The translations under genes were made by a program, and so were the position numbers. From contig JAIXZW010000001.1 of NCBI GenBank assembly GCA_027489375.1, positions 186,001-250,000 on the forward strand: DNA of 64,000 nt. The letters run 5' to 3'. Under the pieces are notes generated by a model that was not told the DNA's origin, did not search any database, and worked only from the letters and a program-made list of their open reading frames with translations. This DNA comes from Paracoccaceae bacterium (GTDB lineage Bacteria > Pseudomonadota > Alphaproteobacteria > Rhodobacterales > Rhodobacteraceae). The stretch's first letter is position 1, and the number at the start of each line of letters is the position of its first letter. Shown piece by piece: positions 8,680 to 16,105 of the stretch.

Positions 8680-9263
8680 TGCTGGGCTTGCGGCGCAAGG
8701 TCAAGATCGAGACCGAGCGGATGACGCTGCGGCTGCCGCAGCATGGCGACTGGAAGGACTGGGCGCTCTTGCGGGCGGAATCGGCTGCCTTCCTCAGCCC
8801 GTGGGAGCCGGTCTGGTCGGAGGATCACCTGACGCGGCGGGCGTTCACCAACCGTGTCTATTGGGCGGCGCGGGCCGAGGGGCAGGGGACGGCGTTGCCG
8901 CTGGTCCTCGTGCGGCGCGAGGATCAGGCGCTGATCGGGGCGATCACGCTGGACAACATCCGGCGCGGGCCGTCGCAATCGGGGACGCTGGGCTATTGGA
9001 TGGGCGAGCGCTTCTCGCGGCGCGGCTATATGAAAGAGGCCATTCTTGCGGTCGTGCACCACGCTTTCAACGTGATGGACCTGAGCCGGATCGAGGCGGC
9101 CTGCCTGCCCGAGAACGTGGCCTCGCGCGGGGTGCTGGAGAAATGCGGATTCAAATACGAGGGCGTGGCGCAGAGCTACCTGCAAATCGCGGGGCGCTGG
9201 CGCAACCATGTGCTTTACGCAAGCCTGCGGACGGACCGGCGCGGGCGGACGGATGTGGGATAG
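8679..9263 (+). CDS. GNAT family acetyltransferase (RimJ/RimL-like)
   Basis: A 194-residue N-acetyltransferase of the RimJ/RimL type, which transfers acetyl from acetyl-CoA, often to the alpha-amino group of ribosomal proteins or to small amines. The acetyl-CoA region SRRGYMKEAILAVVHHAF and the following RIEAACLPENVASRGVLEKC are characteristic. The ATG overlaps the stop of the M16 gene (TGATG), so it is probably the last gene of the thrC group. Two strong hairpins and the GAGGATATTT repeat follow. The substrate cannot be predicted. Confidence 0.85.
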   Translation: MLGLRRKVKIETERMTLRLPQHGDWKDWALLRAESAAFLSPWEPVWSEDHLTRRAFTNRVYWAARAEGQGTALPLVLVRREDQALIGAITLDNIRRGPSQSGTLGYWMGERFSRRGYMKEAILAVVHHAFNVMDLSRIEAACLPENVASRGVLEKCGFKYEGVAQSYLQIAGRWRNHVLYASLRTDRRGRTDVG

Positions 9264-9297
9264 GGGGGGCTCGCCCCCCCTCGCGCCTGTCAGGCGC
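9263..9297 (+). terminator. Double hairpin after the GNAT gene
   Basis: A 7-bp G/C stem with loop CTCG (9263-9269 with 9274-9280) is followed by a second stem, GCGCC/GGCGC (9283-9297), then the repeat at 9303. The first stem begins at the last base of the stop codon. The arrangement matches that after ctaE. Confidence 0.5.
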
Positions 9298-9302
9298 TCA
9301 CC

Positions 9303-9316
9303 CCCCGAGGATATTT
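9303..9316 (+). repeat. GAGGATATTT terminator-associated repeat, copy 3
   Basis: CCCCGAGGATATTT lies in plus orientation downstream of the acetyltransferase hairpins. It faces copy 4 at 9363, which belongs to the converging acuI gene; about 46 bp separate the two. Confidence 0.75.
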
Positions 9317-9362
9317 CAGGCAAGGGGAAGCACAGGCGGTCCGTTTCCCTTCCTCTTGCCCC

Positions 9363-9376
9363 AAATATCCTCGGGA
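9363..9376 (-). repeat. GAGGATATTT terminator-associated repeat, copy 4
   Basis: On the minus strand this reads TCCCGAGGATATTT, one base from the consensus. It lies 3' of acuI, just beyond the hairpin at 9382-9408. Confidence 0.7.
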
Positions 9377-9381
9377 GGGGT

Positions 9382-9408
9382 CCGGGGAGGGTGGAAAACC
9401 CTCCCCGG
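9382..9408 (-). terminator. Hairpin 3' of acuI
   Basis: An 11-bp perfect stem, CCGGGGAGGGT pairing with ACCCTCCCCGG around a 5-base loop, lies about 20 bp past the acuI stop and directly before the repeat at 9363. It has no T-run. Confidence 0.5.
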
Positions 9409-9428
9409 CCTTTCCGCGAGAGGTGCGG

Positions 9429-10418
9429 TCAGGCGTTCACGTCCACGACGACGCGGCCCTGAACCTCGCCCCTCAGGATCGCCGCGCCGAGGGCGGGGAG
9501 GTCCGACAGGGTGGCGGGGCGGATCATGGCGTCGAGTTTTTCCATCGGCAGTTCGGCGGCGAGGCGGTTCCATGCCTCGACCCGTTTGGCGTAGGGGACG
9601 GTGACGGAGTTGATGCCCAGAAGGTTCACGCCGCGCAGGATGAAGGGCGTTACCTTGGCGGGCAGGTCGGCGCTGGCGGCGAGGCCGACGGAGGCGACGG
9701 AGCTGTCGGCCTTCATCTGGCCCAGCAGGCGGGCGAGCATCGCGCCCCCCGCGTTGTCGATGGCACCGGCCCAGATTTCGGATTCGAGGGGTTTCTTCAC
9801 CGTCTCGGCCAGATCGGCGCGGGGGACGATGCGGGTGGCCCCGAGCGAACGGAGGTAGGGTTCGGTTTCGGGGCGGCCGGTGACGGCGGCGACCTGATAG
9901 CCGTTTGCGGCCAATAGGGCCGTGGCGACCGAGCCGACGCCGCCTGCGGCACCCGTCACCAGCACCTCGCCCTGATCGGGGGTGAGGCCGTGGGCTTCGA
10001 GCGCCATGAGGGCGAGCATGGCGGTGAAGCCTGCGGTGCCGATGGCCATCGCGGCCTGCGTGGAGATCGCCTCGGGCAGGGGGACGAGCCAGTCGGCCTT
10101 GACGCAGGCTTTCTCGGCATATCCGCCCCACCACGCCTCGCCCACGCGCCAGCCGGTGAGGACGACGCGGTCGCCCGTGCGGTAGCGGGGGTCGGAGGAG
10201 GCGAGCACCTTGCCCGCGAAGTCGATGCCGGGGACATGCGGGTAGCTGCGCACCAGCCCGCCGCCGGGGCCGATGCAGAGCCCGTCCTTGTAGTTCAGGG
10301 TCGAATATTCCACGGCAACGGTCACATCGCCGGCGGGCAGGCGGCTTTCGTCAAGCGATTGCACGGAAGCCGAGGTGGTGCCGTCTTCGGCCTTTTCCAC
10401 AAGGAGGGCGCGGAACAT
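9429..10418 (-). CDS. acuI: Acrylyl-CoA reductase-type MDR oxidoreductase
   Basis: A zinc-free medium-chain dehydrogenase/reductase of the YhdH/AcuI type, 329 residues. AcuI reduces acryloyl-CoA to propionyl-CoA with NADPH; in Rhodobacter this serves the 3-hydroxypropionate route and DMSP-derived acrylate detoxification. Markers are YSTLNYKDGLCIGPGGGLVR near the N-terminus, PHVPGIDFAG, and the nucleotide loop VTGAAGGVGSVATALL around residue 155. It stands alone, converging on the acetyltransferase and divergent from an ABC binding protein. Family assignment is strong; the exact substrate follows from close resemblance to AcuI rather than from context. Confidence 0.88.
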   Translation of the reverse strand: MFRALLVEKAEDGTTSASVQSLDESRLPAGDVTVAVEYSTLNYKDGLCIGPGGGLVRSYPHVPGIDFAGKVLASSDPRYRTGDRVVLTGWRVGEAWWGGYAEKACVKADWLVPLPEAISTQAAMAIGTAGFTAMLALMALEAHGLTPDQGEVLVTGAAGGVGSVATALLAANGYQVAAVTGRPETEPYLRSLGATRIVPRADLAETVKKPLESEIWAGAIDNAGGAMLARLLGQMKADSSVASVGLAASADLPAKVTPFILRGVNLLGINSVTVPYAKRVEAWNRLAAELPMEKLDAMIRPATLSDLPALGAAILRGEVQGRVVVDVNA

Positions 10419-10674
10419 CTGTCTTTCCTTTTCATTGGGCCGGATTCATTGGGCCGGAGGGGCCGGATCTTTTTGCAAAGCTGCCTCAGCCTTGGGCGGG
10501 CTTCAAGCGGGGAGGGCGGAAAACAGGCGGAGGGGCCGATGACCTTGACGTGACGTGACCTTGGACAAATTTGCAATAACTGCTTGAGAGGGGAGAGGGG
10601 CTAAACTAGCTTCCTGCACGCAGGGTTTTTTGTGGGGACGAAGCCCCTGCGTCTGACAGAGAGAGGACAGATAC

Positions 10675-11727
10675 ATGAATGGCATAAAGACCTCGGTTTT
10701 CGCAGTACTGGCCGGGTTTGGCCTGTCTTCGGCGGCGCTTGCCGCCGATGCAGAGTTGACGGTGTTTGACTGGGCCGGCTGGGATATCGAAGGTTTGACG
10801 GCGAAATACGCCGAAAAGCACGGCGATCGCCCGACCTATGCCTTTTTCGGGGACGATGACGAGGCGTTCCAGAAGGTGTCGTCCGGCTTCAAGACGGACC
10901 TTGCGCATCCCTGCGTGGCGAGCCTGCCGCGCTACAAGGCGGCGGGGCTGATCGAGCCTTGGGATGTGTCGAAGATCCCGGAATTCGCCAATATCAAGCC
11001 CGCGCTGCTGGACAGCCCCGTGGTCAAGGACGATCAGGGCGTGTGGTTCATCCCGACCGATTACGCCTATACCGCCATCGCCTATAACACCAAGGACGTG
11101 CCGGAGGCGGATGTCGCCTCGCTTTCCGTGTTCACCGACCCGAAATATGCGGGGCGCATCTCGCTTCCCGACAGTGCGGATGACATCTGGTCGCTGGCGC
11201 TGCTGGCGACGGGGGTGACGCAGTGGGACAATGTGACGGACGAGCAGTTCCAGGCGGCGGCGGACTGGCTGCGTCAGGTGCACCCGAACGTGCGCGCCTA
11301 TTGGGCCGACCCTGCCGAGATGAGCCAGTTGATGGCGACGGGCGAGGTGCTGGTGGCCTGGTCGTGGAACGACGGCGTGGCGCTGTTGCAGGACGAGGGC
11401 TTCCCCGTCGGCTTCAACCGCACCCCGAAGGAGGGCGTGACCACCTGGTATTGCGGCTATGTCAACATGAAGGACGCGCCCGGCAGCGAAGAGAAGGCCT
11501 ATGACTTCATGAACAGCTTCCTCGAGCACAGCTCGGCGCGGGCGATTCTGGATGCGATCGGCTATGCGATTTCCAACGATGCGGCGCTGAAGGAGATTCC
11601 GGAAGCGGACCAGAAGGCGGCCTTCATCGACCCCGTGCAGGGCACGCTGCTGGCGCAGACGCCGGTCAGCCCCGAGTTCCGCGAGAAGATGATCGAGGAA
11701 TTCGAGAATATCAAAGCCGGTTTCTGA
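10675..11727 (+). CDS. Orphan extracellular solute-binding protein (PotD-like)
   Basis: A 350-residue periplasmic binding protein of the spermidine/putrescine (PotD/PotF) class. It has a clear signal peptide (about 1-23, ending ALAADA), then LTVFDWAGWD, a segment typical of polyamine-binding proteins, and GVWFIPTDYAYTAIAYN in the hinge region. No permease or ATPase gene is adjacent: acuI is divergent and a terminator plus the tmRNA gene follow. It may serve a transporter encoded elsewhere or act in sensing. The ligand is uncertain; a polyamine or other small amine is the default expectation. Confidence 0.85.
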   Translation: MNGIKTSVFAVLAGFGLSSAALAADAELTVFDWAGWDIEGLTAKYAEKHGDRPTYAFFGDDDEAFQKVSSGFKTDLAHPCVASLPRYKAAGLIEPWDVSKIPEFANIKPALLDSPVVKDDQGVWFIPTDYAYTAIAYNTKDVPEADVASLSVFTDPKYAGRISLPDSADDIWSLALLATGVTQWDNVTDEQFQAAADWLRQVHPNVRAYWADPAEMSQLMATGEVLVAWSWNDGVALLQDEGFPVGFNRTPKEGVTTWYCGYVNMKDAPGSEEKAYDFMNSFLEHSSARAILDAIGYAISNDAALKEIPEADQKAAFIDPVQGTLLAQTPVSPEFREKMIEEFENIKAGF

Positions 11728-11749
11728 GGCCGTGACACAGTGACCGAAG

Positions 11750-11780
11750 CGCCCGCAGGAGACTGCGGGCGTTTTCTTTT
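11750..11780 (+). terminator. Rho-independent terminator of the solute-binding protein gene
   Basis: A 9-bp stem, CGCCCGCAG with CTGCGGGCG around loop GAGA, is followed by TTTTCTTTT. It is a textbook intrinsic terminator and isolates the binding-protein gene from the tmRNA promoter seven bases later. Confidence 0.9.
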
Positions 11781-11786
11781 GCGCTC

Positions 11787-11815
11787 TTGCAGGGGGCGAG
11801 GGGGACCCCTATATT
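11787..11815 (+). promoter_or_regulatory. Candidate sigma-70 promoter of ssrA
   Basis: TTGCAG (11787-11792) and TATATT (11810-11815) are separated by 17 bp, placing transcription start near 11822, just upstream of the tmRNA acceptor domain. Confidence 0.6.
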
Positions 11816-11821
11816 CCCCCC

Positions 11822-12140
11822 TGTTCGGGGCAACCCGGACTATGGTGATAAACGCACCTGTAATAGACGGCTCGGACCCGGGGGCGGTACCCGGCGGCTC
11901 CACCAATCCACCCGGTCATTGCGGGGGTTCGGGGCCGAAATAGGATCGACGAACGTTCAAAGAGGCCAGCTTTTACCCGGTGAGGTACCACCGTTATCGG
12001 TCCAAGATCACAGTTGCCAATGACAACCGTGCTCCGGTGGCGCTGGCTGCGTAAGCAGCTCGCAATACCAAATCTAAGCCCTTGCGCTTAGCCGCGTAAG
12101 GCGGGGTTCGCAGGTACCTGGCAACAGAAACCTGCACTTT
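11822..12140 (+). ncRNA. ssrA: Two-piece (circularly permuted) tmRNA
   Basis: tmRNA rescues stalled ribosomes and tags incomplete proteins for proteolysis. In alphaproteobacteria the gene is permuted. Here the 3' acceptor piece comes first and ends CGGCTCC-A-CCA (11895-11905); a spacer of about 25 bases follows; the 5' end of the coding piece, GGGGCCG, starts at 11931. These two 7-mers pair completely (one G-U), rebuilding the tRNA-like acceptor stem. GGATCGACG soon after matches the conserved tmRNA 5' domain. The tag reading frame is at 12016-12054. The ends (about 11822 and 12140) are estimates from promoter and hairpin positions. Confidence 0.93.
12016..12054 (+). other. tmRNA proteolysis-tag reading frame
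   Basis: Codons read ANDNRAPVALAA followed by TAA, beginning with the resume codon GCC at 12016. The ANDN start and the hydrophobic ALAA end match alphaproteobacterial ssrA tags recognised by ClpXP and SspB. It is translated only in trans, so it has no ribosome site of its own. Confidence 0.93.
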
Positions 12141-12203
12141 TCCCATTCTTCTTTCGGCTTCCGGCGGGCGATTTCTGACGCAGAAATCGCTGCGGAATTC
12201 GCG

Positions 12204-13625
12204 TCAAATTCCGCTTTCGCGCAGGACCGCGCCGGGGTTCAGGATGCCGTTGGGGTCCAGCGCCCGCTTGATCGCGCGCATGGCGGAAAGTTTGGCGGGG
12301 TCGGCGTAGGTTTCCAGATCCTTGACCTTGAGCCTGCCGATGCCGTGTTCGGCGCTGACCGATCCGCCCATGCTGTCCACGAGGTCGTGGATGCAGGCCT
12401 TGACCGCGTCGCGCTGGTGGTCGTGGTCGGCGCGGCTGCGGCCCCTTTCGGGGAAGACGTTGTAATGCAGGTTGCCGTCGCCCAGATGCCCGAAGCAGTT
12501 GATGCGGAAGCGGTCGATCCGTCCCAGTGCGGCGGGGGCTTGGGCGATGAAATCGGGGATGGCCGAGAGCGGCAGCGAGATGTCGTGCGAGGAGACGGAG
12601 CCGATGCGGCGGTTGGCTTCGGGGATCGACTCGCGGATGGACCAGAGGGCGGCGGATTGCTGGCCGGAGGCGGCGATCACCCCGTCGGTGACGAGGGCGG
12701 CATCGTCGGCTTCGGCGTAGAGCGAGGCCATCAGCGACTCGGCCTCGAAGCCTGCGGGGAGGCCGAGTTCGACGAGGATCGACCATTCGGGGATGTGCGG
12801 GAAGGGGCAGGCGATTTCGGGCATCGCTTCGGCGAGGAAGTCGAAGCCGGTGCGGTGGATCAGCTCGAAGGCCGATATCATGCCGGGGAGGCGTTTCCGG
12901 GCGAGGGAGAGCAGGCGCAGCGCCGTGTCGGGTGACGGGGTGACGAGGAGGGCGGTCACGGTCGCGGCGGGGCGGGGGAAGAGCCGGAGGGAGGCTGCGG
13001 TGATGATCCCGAGCGTGCCTTCGGAGCCGATGAGCAGGTGGCGCAGGTCGTAGCCCGTGTTGTCCTTGCGCAGGCGTTTCAGGCCGTGGAGGATCGAGCC
13101 GTCGGCCAGAACCGCCTCGACCCCCAGCACGAGGTCGCGGGCGTTGCCGTAGCGGAGCACGTTCAGCCCGCCTGCGTTGGTGGCAAGCAGGCCGCCGATG
13201 CGGGCGCTGCCTTCGGAGGCGAGGGAGAGGGGGAAGAGGAAGCCCGCCGCTTCGGCCTGCCTTTGCACATCGGCGAGGATGGCGCCCGCTTCGACCGAGA
13301 GGACCGCTTCGACGGGGTAGAGGCCGCGGGTGGCGGTCATGCGTTCGAGCGAGAGGATGAGCGGGGCGGGACCAGAGGGCAGGAGTTGCCCGCCGACGAG
13401 ACCTGTGCCGCCGCCCCACGGCACCACGCCCACGCGGGCGGCGTTGCAGGCGGCGAGGAGGGTCGACACTTCGGCGGTGGAGCGGGGGAGGGCGACGGTG
13501 CCGCCCGTGCCCTGCCACCGCCCGCGCGGTTCGGTCAGGTGGCGCGGGTCGGCGGGGCGGAGGGTGCCTTCGGGCAGGCGGCCTGCGAGGGCGGCGAGGA
13601 AGGCATCGTCGGCGGGGTTGAGCAT
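12204..13625 (-). CDS. FAD-linked 2-hydroxyacid dehydrogenase (GlcD / D-lactate / D-2-hydroxyglutarate type)
   Basis: A 473-residue flavoprotein of the vanillyl-alcohol-oxidase fold that oxidises D-2-hydroxy acids. The N-terminal PCMH FAD domain carries VVPWGGGTGLVGGQLL (about residues 68-83). The C-terminal FAD-oxidase domain has NCFGHLGDGNLHYNVFPE and SAEHGIGRLK, the latter with a conserved His. The end DPNGILNPGAVL is classic. D-lactate, glycolate and D-2-hydroxyglutarate are all possible; no glcE/glcF neighbours are present, which argues against glycolate oxidase. It converges on the tmRNA gene, leaving about 60 bp. Confidence 0.88.
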   Translation of the reverse strand: MLNPADDAFLAALAGRLPEGTLRPADPRHLTEPRGRWQGTGGTVALPRSTAEVSTLLAACNAARVGVVPWGGGTGLVGGQLLPSGPAPLILSLERMTATRGLYPVEAVLSVEAGAILADVQRQAEAAGFLFPLSLASEGSARIGGLLATNAGGLNVLRYGNARDLVLGVEAVLADGSILHGLKRLRKDNTGYDLRHLLIGSEGTLGIITAASLRLFPRPAATVTALLVTPSPDTALRLLSLARKRLPGMISAFELIHRTGFDFLAEAMPEIACPFPHIPEWSILVELGLPAGFEAESLMASLYAEADDAALVTDGVIAASGQQSAALWSIRESIPEANRRIGSVSSHDISLPLSAIPDFIAQAPAALGRIDRFRINCFGHLGDGNLHYNVFPERGRSRADHDHQRDAVKACIHDLVDSMGGSVSAEHGIGRLKVKDLETYADPAKLSAMRAIKRALDPNGILNPGAVLRESGI

Positions 13626-13686
13626 CGGCGTCTCGCTGCTGGCGTTTGGCCTTACCTAGCGGTTGCCCCGCGCTTGGGAAAGGCTT

Positions 13687-14511
13687 TCAGGGCAGGAGGG
13701 CGGGGTCGAGGACGAGCACGGTCGGTGTGGCGGGGAGTTTGGCTTGGGAAAGCTCGATCTCTGCCCCGCCGGTTTCGACCACGGGGTAGCGGTCGCCGAT
13801 ATCGGCGAGGAAGGTGTCGAGGGATGCGCCAGAGAACCAGTGCATGGGAAGGATGACGCGGGCTTGCAGGCGGTCGACCACCTGCTCCATCGCATCGGTG
13901 GACATGGTGTAGCCGCCGTCCACGGGGACCATGACCACGTCGAGCCTGCCGATGGCGGCGTATTGCGCGTCGTCGGGGATCTGGTGGAGGTGGCCGAGGT
14001 GGCCGATGCAGAGGCCGCCTGCTTCGAAGATGAAGATGGAGTTGCCATCGGCAAGCGCGCCCTGGCCGAAGCGGCCACGGGTGTCGGTGGTCACGTTGCG
14101 GATGAGCATGCCGCCGAGGTCGAGGTCGTGTTGCGCGGGGGTGCCGCCTTGGGGCCAGCCTTGCAGCACATGGGGGATGCGCGGGTCGGGCGCGGCGGTC
14201 CAGTGGGTCCTATGCGCGTTGTTCATGGTCACGACATCGGGGACGATGGCGGGATTGCCGAGGTAGCCTGCGTAATCGGTCACGGCGCTGACGCCCTGCG
14301 CGCGGATCGCGAATTGGGCGTGGCCGATGTAGTGGATGCGGACGTGGTCGGCATCGACGGGGTCGGTGAAGGCGGCGGGAAGGATGCGGTCGGGTGCCGC
14401 GTTCCGCGCAAGGGCGAAGCAGTTGGAGGGGATGCGCTCACCGGCCTCGACCGGCAGGGTGGCGGCGAGGGCGAGCAGGCTGGTCGTCAGGGTGATGAGC
14501 GTGGGGTGCAT
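13687..14511 (-). CDS. Secreted MBL-fold metallo-hydrolase (UlaG-like)
   Basis: A 274-residue metallo-beta-lactamase-fold protein with a signal peptide (about 1-23, ending VEAGE). The sequence HYIGHAQFAIRAQG is the UlaG/YycJ-like start of the fold, followed by TMNNAHRTHW in place of the usual HxHxDH metal motif, then GHLGHLHQ and a late LPMHWFSG. The diverged metal motif leaves hydrolase activity unproven. It lies 61 bp upstream of the FAD oxidase on the same strand. The function is unknown; a periplasmic phosphodiesterase or lactonase-like role is one possibility. Confidence 0.7.
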   Translation of the reverse strand: MHPTLITLTTSLLALAATLPVEAGERIPSNCFALARNAAPDRILPAAFTDPVDADHVRIHYIGHAQFAIRAQGVSAVTDYAGYLGNPAIVPDVVTMNNAHRTHWTAAPDPRIPHVLQGWPQGGTPAQHDLDLGGMLIRNVTTDTRGRFGQGALADGNSIFIFEAGGLCIGHLGHLHQIPDDAQYAAIGRLDVVMVPVDGGYTMSTDAMEQVVDRLQARVILPMHWFSGASLDTFLADIGDRYPVVETGGAEIELSQAKLPATPTVLVLDPALLP

Positions 14512-14666
14512 GGCGGGGTCCTTCGGGCTGGCCTTCAGGGCGGTGAAAGGGTGCCACGGGTCGGGGGCGCTGCGGGATCACCTTTGCGTCAGGGCGATGT
14601 CGGGGGTGCGCTTGCGGGTGGGGGCGATCCGTTCCACAACTTGGCGCGATGCTGATGGAGCCAGAT

Positions 14667-15896
14667 ATGACCGAGCTTGACCTGTCCTTCGTGCGTGCGC
14701 AGTTTCCGGCCTTTTCGTCGCCTGTCCTGTCCACCCATGCGTTTTTCGAGAATGCGGGCGGGTCATACCCCTGCCGTCAGGTGGTGGAGCGGCTGCACCG
14801 TTTCTACACCGACCGCAAGGTGCAGCCCTATGCGCCCTATCCCGGCGCGCAGGCGGGCGGGGCCGAGATGGACGAGGCGCGGGTCAGGCTGGCGGCGATG
14901 ATGGGGGTGGCGACGAAGGAAGTCTCTTTCGGCCCGTCGACCAGCGCCAACACCTTTGTTCTGGCGCAGGCGGTGCGGCAGTGGCTGCGGGGCAAGGATG
15001 CGGCCATCGTCGTGACCAATCAGGACCATGAGGCGAATTCCGGCGTGTGGCGGCGGCTGGCCGACGAGGGGATCGAGGTCCGGGAATGGCAGCTTGACCC
15101 GCAGACGGGGTCGCTGGCTTTGGCGGACCTGAAGGCGCTGCTGGCGGATGGCAAGGTGCGGCTGGTCTGTTTTCCGCATTGCTCGAACGTGGTGGCCGAG
15201 ATCAATCCGGTGGCCGAGATTGCGGCGATGGCGCGGGCGGCGGGGGCGCGGACCTGCGTGGACGGGGTGAGCTATGCGCCGCATGGCTTTCCCGATGTGG
15301 CGGCGCTGGGGTGCGATGTCTACCTGTTCTCGGCCTACAAGACCTTCGGCCCGCATCAGGGGATCATGGTGATCCGCGAGGAGTGGGGGATGGAGCTGCC
15401 CGCGCAGTGCCATTCCTTCAACGCGGGCAGTCTTTACAAACGCTTCACCCCTGCGGGGCCGGACCATGCGCAGATTGCGGCCTGTGCGGGGATGGCCGAT
15501 TACGTCGATGCGCTGGCCGAGCGGCACGGGGTGCGGGGCGGCGCGGCGGAGCGGAACGCGGGTGTGCATGATCTGATGCGGGCGGCCGAGGTGGCGGTGA
15601 TTGCGCCGCTGCTCGACTATCTGGCGGCGCGGAACGATCTGCGCCTGCTCGGGCCGCGCGATGCGGCAAGGCGGGCGCCGACGGTGGCGGTGGCACTGGA
15701 CCGTGCGGCGGAGCCTGTGTCGGTGGAACTGGGCAAGCGGGGGATCGCCTGCTGGGCGGGGGATTTCTACGCGGTGCGTCCGCTTGCGGCAATGGGGGTC
15801 GATCTGGAGCGGGGCGTGCTGCGGATGAGTGCGACGCATTACACCGGCGCCGAGGATGTGGCGCGGCTGGTCGCGGCGCTGGACGAGGTGCTGTAA
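14667..15896 (+). CDS. Class-V aminotransferase, cysteine desulfurase-like
   Basis: A fold-type I PLP enzyme of about 409 residues resembling the cysteine-desulfurase-like subgroup that is separate from IscS/SufS. It begins LDLSFVRAQFPAF with FFENAGGSYPC soon after, has the His of NQDHEANSG, and the PLP lysine in FSAYKTFGPHQG. GGAG at 14657-14660 supports ATG 14667 rather than the ATGs at 14649 or 14655. No Fe-S assembly genes are nearby, so housekeeping sulfur transfer is unlikely. The amino donor or sulfur substrate cannot be read from the sequence. Confidence 0.82.
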   Translation: MTELDLSFVRAQFPAFSSPVLSTHAFFENAGGSYPCRQVVERLHRFYTDRKVQPYAPYPGAQAGGAEMDEARVRLAAMMGVATKEVSFGPSTSANTFVLAQAVRQWLRGKDAAIVVTNQDHEANSGVWRRLADEGIEVREWQLDPQTGSLALADLKALLADGKVRLVCFPHCSNVVAEINPVAEIAAMARAAGARTCVDGVSYAPHGFPDVAALGCDVYLFSAYKTFGPHQGIMVIREEWGMELPAQCHSFNAGSLYKRFTPAGPDHAQIAACAGMADYVDALAERHGVRGGAAERNAGVHDLMRAAEVAVIAPLLDYLAARNDLRLLGPRDAARRAPTVAVALDRAAEPVSVELGKRGIACWAGDFYAVRPLAAMGVDLERGVLRMSATHYTGAEDVARLVAALDEVL

Positions 15897-16105
15897 GGCG
15901 CGAATCGCTTGCGATGTCTGGCGGCCCTGACAGGTTCGGGACCGCCGTTTTCATTTCCGGCCCGCGCACAATGTGGCGAAAATGTGCCTTAAACTATCCG
16001 AAAGTGGCAGTCATACGACTTGGGGTTGTCAAGATTGCGGATTTCAATACATTGGGACATATTGTAATCTTTCGTCTGTACCGTCCTCGTTTTGTGAGTG
16101 TCATT

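Noticed and set aside
12060..12140. Reading frames over the tmRNA region as genes
   Set aside because: Short frames at 11740-12023 cover the acceptor stem and tag of the tmRNA; structure and tag explain the sequence fully.
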